Source of the DNA: Glutamicibacter protophormiae
GTDB lineage: Bacteria; Actinomycetota; Actinomycetes; Actinomycetales; Micrococcaceae
DNA length: 64,000 nt
Assembly: GCF_014647495.1 (NCBI RefSeq)
Contig: NZ_BMPH01000004.1
Span: 1 to 64,000, forward strand
Direction: 5' to 3'
Part shown: piece after piece, positions 43,756 to 53,265 of the stretch
Position numbering within the stretch: position 1 is the stretch's first letter
How the letters are laid out: each line of letters opens with the position of its first letter
Made by a program: the position numbers and the translations under genes
The notes under the pieces: model-generated
Databases searched by the model: none
Seen by the model: the letters and a program-made list of their open reading frames with translations, nothing else
Told to the model about the DNA's origin: nothing

Positions 43756-44022
43756 ATGAATGACCGAAATATTGACGAGGAGACACTGCGCGAACTTGCC
43801 GAGGAAGGCAACGAAACTGCGCAGAAGCGGCTTGCCGACATCTATGAAGCTCGCGGCGACGTGGAGGCGCTGTCGGATCTGCTCGACGAGGGCAGCGAAT
43901 ACGCCGGCTTGCTGCTCACCAGGCGTGCCGCCAAGGACGATGACGCACGAGAGCTTCAACGGCTGGCCGACGCGGGCAGCCCGGACGCCCTGGAAGCGCT
44001 GGAACGGATGCTCGGAGATTAG
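43756..44022 (+). CDS. Small acidic hypothetical protein
   Basis: An 88-residue, helix-rich, strongly acidic protein (TLRELAEEGNETAQKRLADI, LDEGSEYAGLLLTRRAAKD, GSPDALEALERMLGD). The A-x-x-x-L spacing is weakly like Sel1/TPR repeats, but no family is certain. It starts at ATG 43756 with no strong ribosome site. It is convergent with the second tRNA-Val. Confidence 0.65.
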   Translation: MNDRNIDEETLRELAEEGNETAQKRLADIYEARGDVEALSDLLDEGSEYAGLLLTRRAAKDDDARELQRLADAGSPDALEALERMLGD

Positions 44023-44055
44023 CTCCGCAAGACCTCACCACACTGAAACGCAAAA

Positions 44056-44092
44056 AACCCAAGTTCCCGATCAATAATCGAGAACCTGGGTT
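44056..44092 (-). terminator. Terminator of the second tRNA-Val
   Basis: AACCCAAGTTC (44056-44066) pairs with GAACCTGGGTT (44082-44092) with one mismatch and is followed on the minus strand by six T. It may also end the convergent small gene. Confidence 0.85.
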
Positions 44093-44097
44093 CTTGT

Positions 44098-44173
44098 TGG
44101 TGGGCCCTACCGGGATCGAACCGATGACATTCACGGTGTAAACGTGACGCTCTACCAGCTGAGCTAAAGGCCC
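44098..44173 (-). tRNA. tRNA-Val(TAC), second copy
   Basis: It is identical over all 76 bases, including CCA, to the copy at 42032-42107, in the same orientation. The two form a direct repeat 2,066 bases apart. Confidence 0.97.
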
Positions 44174-44194
44174 TAACCACATCGGCCTTTGCGA

Positions 44195-44237
44195 GCCAAC
44201 GAGGAATTACTTTACAGAGCTTTTCAACTCTGTGCAA
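44195..44237 (-). promoter_or_regulatory. Promoter of the second tRNA-Val
   Basis: On the minus strand TTGCAC (44237-44232), 17 bases, then TAAAGT (44214-44209), followed by AATTCCTCGTTGGC. The mature tRNA begins 35 bases after the -10. Confidence 0.75.
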
Positions 44238-44269
44238 ATCGGGTTCCCTCCCACAAAACCCGTAATTCT

Positions 44270-44719
44270 CTAGACCCTGTCGATTGCGCTCCGATAATCA
44301 TCCAGGCTGCGCGGCTGCGTCATGGCACTGGTGAATGTCTGGCGCACAATTCCGTCTTCAAGGTAGATCGACAGTCGCATCGCAACACCCTGCCGCTCGT
44401 CGAAGGCTCCGGCTAGCTGCGCCACTCGACCATGCGGCCAGAAATCGGCTAGCAGATCGAATTGGATACCCAACGATTCGGCATAGTTTCGGAGTGCGAA
44501 TTTGTGATCGACCGAGATTGCGACGACCCGCACCAAACGCTCATTGAAGTACCCGAGGTTCTCCTGCAGCAGCGCCAGTTCCGAACCGCAGACACGGGAA
44601 AAAGCCCACGGATAAAAGACGACCAGCACCCGGCCGTCGGACAGCCCGGTGCTGGTGATCGTTTCGCCGTATTGATTTTCCAGCGAGAAATCGAACAGGC
44701 GTGAACCCGTTTCGATCAT
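44270..44719 (-). CDS. Peroxiredoxin (AhpE-like)
   Basis: A 149-residue thiol peroxidase. The active-site motif is YPWAFSRVCGSEL with peroxidatic Cys44; the usual Thr three residues before the Cys is Ser here, which still fits. No clear resolving Cys is visible, so it is probably a one-Cys type like AhpE. The start codon follows the DUF3052 stop directly, so the two are co-translated. It likely protects against peroxides. Confidence 0.9.
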   Translation of the reverse strand: MIETGSRLFDFSLENQYGETITSTGLSDGRVLVVFYPWAFSRVCGSELALLQENLGYFNERLVRVVAISVDHKFALRNYAESLGIQFDLLADFWPHGRVAQLAGAFDERQGVAMRLSIYLEDGIVRQTFTSAMTQPRSLDDYRSAIDRV

Positions 44720-45136
44720 CTAGTTCTTCTTGCGTGGTGCCAAACGAATGGCCGACCAGTCGGCCGAGACACCCTCGGTGGTGGTCACGTGCAGACCTGC
44801 ACTCGGAGCTTCCTGCTGAATCAGCGATGGGGACACATGCCCCTCGCGACCCTGCTTCGGGGTCAGCAGCCAAACAATGCCGCCCTCCCCGAGGTTGCTC
44901 AGCGAGTCCATCAGCGCGTCGACAAGGTCTCCGTCGCCATCACGCCACCAGTAGATCACTGCATCAACGACGTCGTGATCCTCTTCGGTGAGCAAGTCTG
45001 AACCAATAGTGTCCTCGATCGCGTCGCGAAGATCGAAGTCCACGTCATCGTCGTAACCCAGTTCCTGGATAAGTTCTTCTTTCGTGAAGCCCAGTTTTTT
45101 AACGGACTCCAAGTTTGCCGATACGGCGTCGCTCAC
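44720..45136 (-). CDS. DUF3052 domain protein
   Basis: A 138-residue acidic actinobacterial protein of unknown function, with the conserved LGFTKEELIQELGYDDDVD and EDHDVVDAVIYWWRDGDGDLVDAL. The start is GTG 45136, six bases after AGGAGG; the longer frame to 45196 is not used. It commonly sits next to aceE in actinobacteria, as here, and is divergent from it. Confidence 0.9.
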   Translation of the reverse strand: MSDAVSANLESVKKLGFTKEELIQELGYDDDVDFDLRDAIEDTIGSDLLTEEDHDVVDAVIYWWRDGDGDLVDALMDSLSNLGEGGIVWLLTPKQGREGHVSPSLIQQEAPSAGLHVTTTEGVSADWSAIRLAPRKKN

Positions 45137-45500
45137 TTCATTCCTCCTGATGGTGCAAAGCGTTACTACCAACGAAACACCGTTTCGTCGCTCCATTCAA
45201 GCGCTGCAGCGATAACACGCCGAACGAATATCACCCGCCAAAATGTGACACGGCACCAATTGACAGGATCAACCTAACGTTGACTCCTGCACAGTGTTGC
45301 ACAAGTCACCCAAAATAACCTATTTTATGCCATTTTGCCCAAAAATCTCGTCGTTTTTTCGGTGTTCCATTCATTAGAGTAGGCAGTGAACCGAGCAGGA
45401 CACACCACTCCAGTGTTACTGCACCCGATGTCCCATCCCGCTGCACCGCAGAAAAATGTCTGCACCGCAGCGGAGCCGCAATTTCAATCAAGGAGCTTCA
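45137..45500. other. Divergent regulatory region between DUF3052 and aceE
   Basis: No gene is seen. ACGAAA-CACCG-TTTCGT (45172-45188) is an inverted repeat close to the DUF3052 start and may be an operator. TAGAGT near 45377 is a plausible -10 for aceE, with about 120 bases of leader. The middle is A+T-rich with several T-runs. Confidence 0.5.
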
Positions 45501-48245
45501 GTGGCTGTAGAGGAACACATCTCCCAGATCCGTAGCGGGTTGACGTACCAGCTGTCCGATCGGGATCCCGAGGAAACCCAGGAATGGCTTGACTCGTTCG
45601 ACGCACTCGTCGAAACCCAGGGTACCGAGCGTGCCCAGTTCATCATCCGCTCGCTCCTGCAGCGTGCCGGCGCCAAGTCCGTTGGCGTACCGATGGTGAC
45701 AACCACCGACTATGTAAACACCATACCCGTTGACCAGGAGCCCGAGTTCCCCGGCGACGAACAGATCGAACGCCGCTTCCGCGCCTTCATGCGCTGGAAC
45801 GCGGCCATCATGGTGCACCGCGCCCAGGAGCCTTCCATCGGCGTGGGCGGCCACATCTCCACCTATGCCGGTGCCGCAACCCTGTACGAAGTGGGATTCA
45901 ACCACTTCTTCCGCGGCAAGAACCACCCGGGCGGCGGCGACCAGATCTTCTTCCAGGGCCACGCCTCGCCAGGCATGTACGCCCGCGCCTTCCTCGAAGG
46001 CCGCCTGTCCGAAGAGGACATGAACGGCTTCCGCCAGGAAAAGTCGAAGGAAGGCCATGCGCTGCCTTCCTACCCGCACCCGCGCTCGCTGCCGGACTTC
46101 TGGGAATTCCCGACCGTGTCGATGGGCATCGGCCCGGCCAACGCGATCTACCAGGCCCAGCTGAACCGCTACCTGCACAACCGCGGCATCAAGGAGACCT
46201 CCGAGCAGCACGTCTGGGCCTTCCTGGGCGACGGCGAGATGGACGAGCCGGAGTCGCGCGGCTTCCTGCAGCTGGCGGCCAACGAAAAGCTGGACAACCT
46301 CACCTTCGTCATCAACTGCAACCTGCAGCGTCTTGACGGCCCGGTGCGCGGCAACGGCAAGATCATCCAGGAGCTGGAGGCCTTCTTCCGCGGCGCCGGA
46401 TGGAACGTCATCAAGGTCGTCTGGGGCCGCGAGTGGGATGCCCTGCTCGAAGCCGACAAGACCAACGCCCTGGTCGACGTCATGAACCAGACCCCCGATG
46501 GCGACTACCAGACCTACAAGGCCGAGTCCGGCGCGTTCGTGCGCGAGCACTTCTTCGGCCAGCGTCCGGAAACCAAGGAACTGGTGGCGGACTACACCGA
46601 CGACGCGATCTGGAACCTCAAGCGCGGCGGCCACGACTACCACAAGGTCTACGCCGCCTACAAGGCAGCCACCGAGTTCAAGGGCAAGCCGACCGTGATC
46701 CTGACCAAGACGGTCAAGGGCTACGGCCTGGGCTCGCACTTCGAGGCCCGCAACGCCACGCACCAGATGAAGAAGCTGACCCTCGACGACCTCAAGGGCT
46801 TCCGCGACCACCTGCGCATCCCGATCACCGACGAGCAGCTCGAGGCGAACCCGTACCTGCCCCCGTACTACCGCCCGTCCGAGGACTCGGTCGAGTACAA
46901 GTACATGATGGAGCACCGCGCCAAGCTCGGCGGTTCCGTGCCGACCCGCCGCCAGGAGTCCGACGTCAAGCTGACCCTGCCCGGCGAGAAGGCCTACGCC
47001 ATCGCCAAGCGCGGTTCGGGCAAGCAGCAGGCGGCCACCACCATGGCCTTCGTGCGCCTGCTCAAGGACCTGATGCGCGACAAGGAATTCGGCCACCGCA
47101 TCGTGCCGATCGTGCCCGACGAGTCCCGCACCTTCGGCATGGACGCGTTCTTCCCGACCGCCAAGATCTACAACCCTGCCGGGCAGAACTACCTGTCGGT
47201 GGACCGCGACCTGGTCCTGGCCTACAAGGAATCCCCGCAGGGCCAGCTGATCCACCCGGGCATCAACGAGGCCGGCGCCGTCGGCGCGTTCACCGCGGCG
47301 GGCACCAGCTACTCGACCCACAACGAGCCGCTGATCCCGATCTACGTGTTCTACTCGATGTTCGGCTTCCAGCGTACCGGCGACCAGTTCTGGGCCGCCG
47401 GGGACCAGATGGCCCGCGGCTTCATCATCGGCGCCACCGCCGGACGCACCACGCTGACCGGCGAGGGCCTGCAGCATGCCGACGGCCACTCGCCCGTGCT
47501 GACCAGCACGAACCCTGCGGTCATCACCTACGATCCGGCCTACGGCTACGAGATCGGCCACATCATGCGCTCCGGCCTGGAGCGCATGTACGGCGGAACC
47601 CACGAGGATCCGAACGTGATGTACTACCTGACCGTGTACAACGAGCCGATCCACCAGCCGGCCGAGCCGGAGAACGTGGACGTCGAGGGCATCGAGAAGG
47701 GCATCTACCTGCTCAAGGAAGCCACCACCGACGGCCCGCGCGCGCAGCTGCTGGCTTCGGGCGTGGCAGTGCCGTGGGCCCTGGAAGCCCAGAAGATCCT
47801 GGCCGACGAATGGGGCGTGTCCGCAGACGTCTGGTCCGTGACCTCGTGGAACGAGCTGACCCGCGACGGCCTGCACGCCGACGAGCAGGTCCTGGTCGAT
47901 CCGTCCAAGGCCCGCCGCGTGCCATACGTGACCCAGAAGCTGTCCTCCGCCACCGGTCCGTTCATCGCGACCACGGACTACATGCGTGCGGTGCCGGAGC
48001 AGATCCGTCCGTACGTTCCGGGCGAGTACCACACCCTGGGCGCCGACGGCTTCGGCTTCTCGGACACCCGCTCGGCGGCGCGCCGCTTCTTCAAGATCGA
48101 CGCGCACTCGCTGGTCGTGCAGACCCTGCACTCGCTGGTCGAGCGCGGCGAGATCGCGGCCGACTCGGCCGTCAAGGCGCACGCCAAGTACGATCTGAAC
48201 AACCCGAACGCCGGCAAGTCCGGCAACGCCGGCGGCGACGCCTAG
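45501..48245 (+). CDS. aceE: Pyruvate dehydrogenase E1 component, homodimeric type
   Basis: The 914-residue E1 subunit that decarboxylates pyruvate with thiamine diphosphate and passes the acetyl group to the lipoyl domains of E2. The thiamine motif begins [12 protein letters not shown] and ends in [19 protein letters not shown]; active-site His residues appear in [15 protein letters not shown]. The start is GTG at 45501 with AAGGAG six bases upstream; the frame upstream is non-coding. No E2 or E3 gene is adjacent, which is usual in actinobacteria. It supplies acetyl-CoA for the fab genes downstream. Confidence 0.96.
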   Translation: MAVEEHISQIRSGLTYQLSDRDPEETQEWLDSFDALVETQGTERAQFIIRSLLQRAGAKSVGVPMVTTTDYVNTIPVDQEPEFPGDEQIERRFRAFMRWNAAIMVHRAQEPSIGVGGHISTYAGAATLYEVGFNHFFRGKNHPGGGDQIFFQGHASPGMYARAFLEGRLSEEDMNGFRQEKSKEGHALPSYPHPRSLPDFWEFPTVSMGIGPANAIYQAQLNRYLHNRGIKETSEQHVWAFLGDGEMDEPESRGFLQLAANEKLDNLTFVINCNLQRLDGPVRGNGKIIQELEAFFRGAGWNVIKVVWGREWDALLEADKTNALVDVMNQTPDGDYQTYKAESGAFVREHFFGQRPETKELVADYTDDAIWNLKRGGHDYHKVYAAYKAATEFKGKPTVILTKTVKGYGLGSHFEARNATHQMKKLTLDDLKGFRDHLRIPITDEQLEANPYLPPYYRPSEDSVEYKYMMEHRAKLGGSVPTRRQESDVKLTLPGEKAYAIAKRGSGKQQAATTMAFVRLLKDLMRDKEFGHRIVPIVPDESRTFGMDAFFPTAKIYNPAGQNYLSVDRDLVLAYKESPQGQLIHPGINEAGAVGAFTAAGTSYSTHNEPLIPIYVFYSMFGFQRTGDQFWAAGDQMARGFIIGATAGRTTLTGEGLQHADGHSPVLTSTNPAVITYDPAYGYEIGHIMRSGLERMYGGTHEDPNVMYYLTVYNEPIHQPAEPENVDVEGIEKGIYLLKEATTDGPRAQLLASGVAVPWALEAQKILADEWGVSADVWSVTSWNELTRDGLHADEQVLVDPSKARRVPYVTQKLSSATGPFIATTDYMRAVPEQIRPYVPGEYHTLGADGFGFSDTRSAARRFFKIDAHSLVVQTLHSLVERGEIAADSAVKAHAKYDLNNPNAGKSGNAGGDA

Positions 48246-48278
48246 GCGCACGGCCCGTTCACCTCGAACACCGCTAAA

Positions 48279-48313
48279 GCCGCCCTGCCCGAATCCGTTT
48301 CGGGCAGGGCGGC
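48279..48313 (+). terminator. Terminator of aceE
   Basis: A 15-bp perfect stem (48279-48293 with 48299-48313) has the loop TCCGT and is followed by TTGCC. It separates aceE from fasR. Confidence 0.85.
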
Positions 48314-48385
48314 TTGCCGTCTGCGGGCGGTGCGCCGGTCCGGGCTGCCCCTCGCCGAAGAAGCCGCAACGCTAAACTTGGAGGC

Positions 48386-49594
48386 ATGGTCCCAGAAACC
48401 GAATCGATCGCCGCCGCGCGCGCCCGGGCAGCCCGTCCCGCGCCGAGCGCCGAAACCGTCAGACGGCTCAAGAACCACATCGGCGTGCTGTCCACCACCG
48501 CGCTGAAGTACCTGGACCAGCAGCTGCCCTGGTACCGCTCGCTGGAACCCAACGAGCGCGCGGCGCTGGGACTGATCGCGCAGAAGGGCATCTCCACCTT
48601 CGTCACCTGGTACGAAGACCCCTCCTCCATCCCCTCCTGGGTGGTCACCGACGTGTTCGGCGCGGCCCCCACCGAGCTGACCCGCTCCATCTCGCTGCAG
48701 AAGGCGCTGGGCCTGCTGCGCACCATCGTGGAGGTCGTCGAATCCCAGGTCCCCGACATCGCACCGGAGGCCGAGCAGGCAGCGCTGCGCGAGGCGGTGC
48801 TGCGCTACTCGCGCGAGGTCGCCTTCGCGGCGGCCGACGTCTACGCCCGCGCGGCCGAAACCCGCGGCGCATGGGACTCCCGGCTGGAGGCCCATGTGGT
48901 GGACGCGGTGATGCACGGGGAGGGCCACGATTCGCTGTCCTCGCGGCTGGCCGCCATCGGCTGGAAGTCGCAGAGCAACATCCGCATCCTGGTCGGCGCC
49001 ACCCCGGGGTCGAACTCCGTCAGCTTCGTCTCCGCCATCCGCCGCCTGGCCACCCGCTATGCCCGCGATTCGCTGGTCAGCGTGCTGGGCGACCGCTCGG
49101 TGCTGATGCTCTCCGACACCAAATTCGAGGAGGCCGACCTGGGACGGCTCGCCCGCTTCTTCGGGCCCGGCCCGCTGGTCTACTCCCCCTTGGCCGCCAC
49201 CGTCACCGACATGCCGCAGGCCGCGCAGGCCGCCATTGCCGGCTACGCCGCCGCCTGCGCCTGGCCCCAGGCCCCGAACCCGGTGGGCGCGGACGACCTG
49301 TGGCCCGAACGCGCCTTCAACGGCGACCCGCTGGCGCGCACCGCACTGCTGGAGCGCATCTACCGGCCGCTGCAGCAGGCCTCCAACGGCCTGCTGGAAA
49401 CCCTGTCCAGCTACCTGGCGCTGGGCCATTCGTTGGAAGGCACGGCACGCGGGTTGTTCGTGCACGCCAACACCGTGCGCTACCGGCTCAAGCGCGTCTC
49501 CGAAGTGACCGGCTGGGATCCGCTGTCCCCGCGCGACGCCTTCGTACTGCAAAGCGCGCTGGTCGTCGGACGCCTGGCGGACTCCGGCCAATAA
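48386..49594 (+). CDS. fasR: PucR-type regulator of fatty acid synthesis, FasR-like
   Basis: A 402-residue PucR/CdaR-like regulator. The C-terminal helix-turn-helix is typical: LSSYLALGHSLEGTARGLFV followed by HANTVRYRLKRVSEVTGWDP. The location directly in front of fabD matches FasR of Streptomyces, which activates the fab operon; the functional claim is by analogy. ATG at 48386 is preceded by GGAGG at short distance. A perfect palindrome lies between this gene and fabD. Confidence 0.88.
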   Translation: MVPETESIAAARARAARPAPSAETVRRLKNHIGVLSTTALKYLDQQLPWYRSLEPNERAALGLIAQKGISTFVTWYEDPSSIPSWVVTDVFGAAPTELTRSISLQKALGLLRTIVEVVESQVPDIAPEAEQAALREAVLRYSREVAFAAADVYARAAETRGAWDSRLEAHVVDAVMHGEGHDSLSSRLAAIGWKSQSNIRILVGATPGSNSVSFVSAIRRLATRYARDSLVSVLGDRSVLMLSDTKFEEADLGRLARFFGPGPLVYSPLAATVTDMPQAAQAAIAGYAAACAWPQAPNPVGADDLWPERAFNGDPLARTALLERIYRPLQQASNGLLETLSSYLALGHSLEGTARGLFVHANTVRYRLKRVSEVTGWDPLSPRDAFVLQSALVVGRLADSGQ

Positions 49595-49675
49595 CGCTTT
49601 TGGCGGTTCCGCACAGTCGCAGACCCGTCACGCAGCGGCGTTACATGGGTTTTTGCGTCCCCCATGCGCTAGGCT

Positions 49676-49694
49676 TTTGTAGGAAACCTACAAA
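49676..49694. promoter_or_regulatory. Palindromic operator upstream of fabD
   Basis: TTTGTAGG-AAA-CCTACAAA is a perfect 8-bp inverted repeat, 66 bases before the fabD start. It is the obvious candidate binding site for the upstream FasR-like protein. Confidence 0.6.
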
Positions 49695-49759
49695 CCGTGA
49701 CCGTGAGCTTGGTGCGTGACCACGCGCCACGAGGCCGCAATTTTTGGAAAGCTGTAAGA

Positions 49760-50683
49760 GTGTTAGCAATCGTATGCCCGGGACAGGGCTCCCAGACCCC
49801 AGGTTTTCTTTCCGAGTGGCTCGACGTCGACGGCGTGCGCGAGCACCTCGCCGCGCTGGGCGAGATCACCGGCCGCGACCTGATCGAGCACGGCACCGTC
49901 TCCGACGAGGAGACCATCAAGGACACCGCCGTGGCGCAGCCGCTGATCGTGGCCGCCGGCCTGGTCACCGCCCGTGCGCTCTTCGGCGAGCGGCTTCCTG
50001 CCAACGCCGTGCTCGCCGGCCACTCCGTCGGTGAAATCACCGCTTCGGCCCTGGCCGGTGCGCTGAGCGAAAACGATGCGATGAACTTCGTCCGCGTGCG
50101 CGCCAACGCGATGGCCGAAGCCGCCGCGGCGACCCCGACCGGCATGGCCGCCGTGCTCGGCGGGGATCCCCAGGAGGTCCTGGACCGGCTGGCCGAGCTG
50201 GGCCTGACCCCGGCCAACGCCAACGGCGGCGGACAGACCGTCGCCGCCGGCACCATGGAACAGCTCGCCGCGCTGGGCGAGAACCCTCCGGCCAAGGCCC
50301 GCGTGATCCCGCTGAAGGTCGCCGGGGCGTTCCACACCGCGCACATGGCACCGGCCGTGGGAGTGCTGCAGGAACTGGCCGAAACGCTGGCCCCGTCCGA
50401 GCCGTCCACCGCCCTGCTGTCGAACTACGACGGGCAGGCCGTCGAATCCGGCGCAGCCAACCTCGAATCCCTGGTGGCCCAGGTTTCCCGCCCGGTCCGC
50501 TGGGACCTGTGCATGCAGACCCTCGCCGCCCAAGGCGTCACCGGCATCCTGGAGCTGGCCCCGGCCGGCACCCTGGTGGGCCTGGCCCGCCGCGGCTTGA
50601 AGGGCGTGAAGGGCATGGCCCTGAAGACCCCCGCAGACCTGGACGCGGCCCGCGAGTTCATCGCGGAGCACACTTCCAACTAG
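49760..50683 (+). CDS. fabD: Malonyl-CoA:ACP transacylase
   Basis: A 307-residue enzyme that loads malonate onto acyl carrier protein. The N-terminal motif is VCPGQGSQTPGF, the nucleophile Ser89 is in GHSVGEITA, and the catalytic His lies in GAFHTAHM. The start is GTG 49760 with GGAAAG upstream; the frame extending to 49697 is non-coding. It begins the fab gene group. FabH, which usually follows fabD in actinobacteria, is missing. Confidence 0.95.
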   Translation: MLAIVCPGQGSQTPGFLSEWLDVDGVREHLAALGEITGRDLIEHGTVSDEETIKDTAVAQPLIVAAGLVTARALFGERLPANAVLAGHSVGEITASALAGALSENDAMNFVRVRANAMAEAAAATPTGMAAVLGGDPQEVLDRLAELGLTPANANGGGQTVAAGTMEQLAALGENPPAKARVIPLKVAGAFHTAHMAPAVGVLQELAETLAPSEPSTALLSNYDGQAVESGAANLESLVAQVSRPVRWDLCMQTLAAQGVTGILELAPAGTLVGLARRGLKGVKGMALKTPADLDAAREFIAEHTSN

Positions 50684-50782
50684 GCGCCGCAGGGTGCCGC
50701 CCAAAAATTTTCGCCCGCTTGACGCGTCATCGCCCAACCGGTGAGGGCCACCTGGCCTAAGCTTTAAGCGGTGAAACCATCA

Positions 50783-50804
50783 GTGCGCCCCGTACGGGAC
50801 GCAC
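50783..50804. repeat. Inverted repeat in the fabD-acpP gap
   Basis: GTGCG-C-CCCGTACGGG-A-CGCAC is symmetrical except for one position in each arm. It lies in the 218-base gap between fabD and acpP, where fabH would be expected. Its role is unknown; it could be a processing or regulatory hairpin. Confidence 0.5.
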
Positions 50805-50901
50805 CGGCGGTTTCGAACAGTCGGATCATGGCCCGCCGCCGCGGGCATGAATCCAGAGCAACGACCGGATCCGTCCGGCATCATGAGAAAAGGAGCCATC
50901 C

Positions 50902-51147
50902 ATGGCTAGCAACGAAGAAATCCTGGCAGGCCTCGCCGAAATCGTTAACTCGGAGACCGGCCTGGACGAAGCAGACGTGCAGCTGGACAAGTCCTTCACC
51001 GAGGACCTGGACATCGACTCGATCTCGATGATGACCATCGTCGTTGAGGCCGAGGAAAAGTTCGAGGTCAAGATCCCGGACGAGGAAGTCAAGAACCTGA
51101 AGACCGTGGGCGACGCCGTGAGCTTCATCGCCGGCGCCCAGGCCTAG
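50902..51147 (+). CDS. acpP: Acyl carrier protein
   Basis: An 81-residue acidic protein. Ser40 in EDLDIDSISM is the phosphopantetheine site, and the flanking helices (FEVKIPDEEVKNLKTVGD) are typical. It carries the growing acyl chain for all fab enzymes. AAAAGGAG lies upstream of ATG 50902. It is 218 bases after fabD and 124 before fabF. Confidence 0.97.
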   Translation: MASNEEILAGLAEIVNSETGLDEADVQLDKSFTEDLDIDSISMMTIVVEAEEKFEVKIPDEEVKNLKTVGDAVSFIAGAQA

Positions 51148-51271
51148 CAGCATTCCGCCCGCGAACCTTTCGCGGGCACACCGTTGTGCGGGCAAGCCGC
51201 GCACACCGGCCGGTACGTCAAGCCGGCCCCACAAATTTTGACAGCAATGTTGTACCCCAGTAGAGAGTTTG

Positions 51272-52522
51272 ATGATGGCGCGCAAAGTAGTGATCACCGG
51301 TCTCGGAGCCACCACCCCCATCGGCGGGGACGTACCTACCCTGTGGGAGAACGCCCTGAAGGGTGTTTCCGGCGCCGCAACCATGGAGGACAGCTGGGTC
51401 GAGGAATACGACCTGCCGGTGACCTTCGCCGCCCGCGCCTCGGTGCAGCCTTCCGAGGTGCTGACCCGTCCGGAGACCAAGCGGATGGACCCGTCCACGC
51501 AGTTCGCCGTGGTCGCCGCCCGCGAGGCCTGGGCCGACTCCGGACTGTCCAAGGACGACATCGACCGCAACAAGCTGGCCGTGGCCTTCGCCACCGGCAT
51601 TGGCGGCGTCTGGACGCTGCTGAACGCCTGGGACACCCTGAAGGAAAAGGGCCCGCGCCGCGTGCTGCCGATGACCGTGCCGATGCTGATGCCCAACGGC
51701 CCGGCCGCCGCGGTCTCGCTGGACCTGGGCGCCGCCGGCGGCGCGCACACCCCGGTTTCCGCCTGCGCCTCGGGCACCGAGGCGATGCACGTGGGCATGG
51801 AGCTGATCCGCGCCGGCAAGGCCGACGTGGTCATGGTCGGCGGTGCCGAGGCCGCGATCCACCCGATGCCGATGGCAGCGTTCGCGTCCATGCACGCGCT
51901 CTCGCGCCGCAACGACGATCCCACGAAGGCCTCGCGTCCGTACGACGTGGACCGCGACGGCTTCGTCATGGGCGAAGGCGCCGGCGCACTGGTGCTGGAG
52001 TCCGAGGAGCACGCGCTGGCCCGCGGCGCCCGCATCTACGCGGAGCTGGCCGGCTCGTCGGTCACCGCCGACGCCTACCACATCACCGCACCGGACCCGG
52101 AGGGCCTGGGCGCCACCCGCGCGCTGAAGGCCGCCATGTACGACGGCCGCATCCAGCCGGAGGACGTGGTGCACGTGAACGCGCACGCCACCTCCACCCC
52201 GGTGGGCGACAAGCCGGAGTACACCGCGCTGAAGGCCGCCCTGGGCGAGCACCTCGACAAGGTCCTCGTCTCGGCCACCAAGTCGCAGATGGGCCACCTG
52301 CTCGGCGCCTCAGGTGCCGTGGAGTCCGTGCTGACCACCCTGGCGATCTACCACCGCAAGGCCCCGGTCACCATCAACCTGGACAACCAGGATCCGGAAA
52401 TCCCGCTGAACGTCGTCACCGGCGCCCCGGCCGATCTTCCGGCCGAGGGCTCGATCGTCGCCCTGAACAACTCCTTCGGCTTCGGCGGCCACAACGCCGT
52501 CGTCGCGATCCGCAGCATCTAG
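51272..52522 (+). CDS. fabF: 3-oxoacyl-ACP synthase II
   Basis: A 416-residue condensing enzyme that elongates acyl-ACP. The catalytic triad is intact: Cys165 in VSACASGTEA, the first His in VNAHATSTPVGD and the second in KSQMGHLLGASGAVE. The FabF-type Cys-His-His arrangement means it extends chains rather than starting them from acetyl-CoA. Starts at 51269 (TTG), 51272 and 51275 (ATG) are adjacent; 51272 is chosen. A large hairpin follows. Confidence 0.95.
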   Translation: MMARKVVITGLGATTPIGGDVPTLWENALKGVSGAATMEDSWVEEYDLPVTFAARASVQPSEVLTRPETKRMDPSTQFAVVAAREAWADSGLSKDDIDRNKLAVAFATGIGGVWTLLNAWDTLKEKGPRRVLPMTVPMLMPNGPAAAVSLDLGAAGGAHTPVSACASGTEAMHVGMELIRAGKADVVMVGGAEAAIHPMPMAAFASMHALSRRNDDPTKASRPYDVDRDGFVMGEGAGALVLESEEHALARGARIYAELAGSSVTADAYHITAPDPEGLGATRALKAAMYDGRIQPEDVVHVNAHATSTPVGDKPEYTALKAALGEHLDKVLVSATKSQMGHLLGASGAVESVLTTLAIYHRKAPVTINLDNQDPEIPLNVVTGAPADLPAEGSIVALNNSFGFGGHNAVVAIRSI

Positions 52523-52535
52523 CAGCAGCTGTCCC

Positions 52536-52575
52536 CCAGCGGGCCGGAACCGAGCACTCGGTTCCGGCCCGCTGG
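52536..52575 (+). terminator. Terminator after fabF
   Basis: A perfect 18-bp stem (52536-52553 with 52558-52575) with a GCAC loop lies 13 bases past the fabF stop and ends the fab group. Confidence 0.9.
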
Positions 52576-52672
52576 GCGTTAACCGGCGATCTCTATTGTC
52601 GCCGGGCACCGGGCGTTGCTACGCTCGATCTCGACGGGCCGCCCAGCAATTTCCATTCGAAGGAGCCGCACC

Positions 52673-53248
52673 ATGCGCACCTTGATCGCCACCGCATTCA
52701 TCTCACTGGACGGGGTCATGGAGGCGCCCGGTGGCGAACCCGACTACCGCAATTCCGGCTGGACCATGACGTCGGTGGACTTCGACCCGGCGGCCTACGA
52801 GATGAAGGGCACAGAACAGGACGAGGCCACGGCGCTGCTGCTGGGGCGCCGCAGCTACCAGGCCTTCTCCCCTGTCTGGCCCGCCATGACCGAGGAATTC
52901 CCCGGCTACAACGCCATGCCCAAGTACGTGGTTTCCACGACGCTCAAGGACAAGGACCTGGTGGAGAATTGGGGCGAAACCACGATCCTGCGTTCGACCG
53001 CCGACGTCGCCCGGCTGCGCGCCAGCGACGGCGGGCCCATCAGCATCCACGGCTCAGCGACGCTGGTCCACTCGTTGCAGGAGCACCACCTGATCGACCG
53101 CTACCACCTGCTGGTCTTCCCGGTGCTGCTCGGCGCCGGCAAGCGCCTGTTCAGCGGTGCCGAGCTGGGCGCGCAGAAGCTGAAGCTGGTCGACTCCGCC
53201 GTCTATTCCAACGGCATCCAGAAGAACGTGTTCGACGTGCTGCGCTGA
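52673..53248 (+). CDS. Dihydrofolate reductase-family (RibD C-terminal-like) protein
   Basis: A 191-residue protein of the DHFR/RibD reductase fold. It starts with LIATAFISLDGVMEAPGG and has LLLGRRSYQAF, and the nucleotide-binding ISIHGSATLVHSLQ. These YyaP/YwjB-like proteins are widespread and of unknown substrate. AAGGAG lies seven bases before ATG 52673. It is separated from fabF by a terminator. Confidence 0.88.
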   Translation: MRTLIATAFISLDGVMEAPGGEPDYRNSGWTMTSVDFDPAAYEMKGTEQDEATALLLGRRSYQAFSPVWPAMTEEFPGYNAMPKYVVSTTLKDKDLVENWGETTILRSTADVARLRASDGGPISIHGSATLVHSLQEHHLIDRYHLLVFPVLLGAGKRLFSGAELGAQKLKLVDSAVYSNGIQKNVFDVLR

Positions 53249-53265
53249 CCGGCGGCGGGCCCGCG

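Noticed and set aside
45498-48251. 917-codon minus-strand frame over aceE
   Set aside because: It is the antisense shadow of the well-conserved aceE gene.
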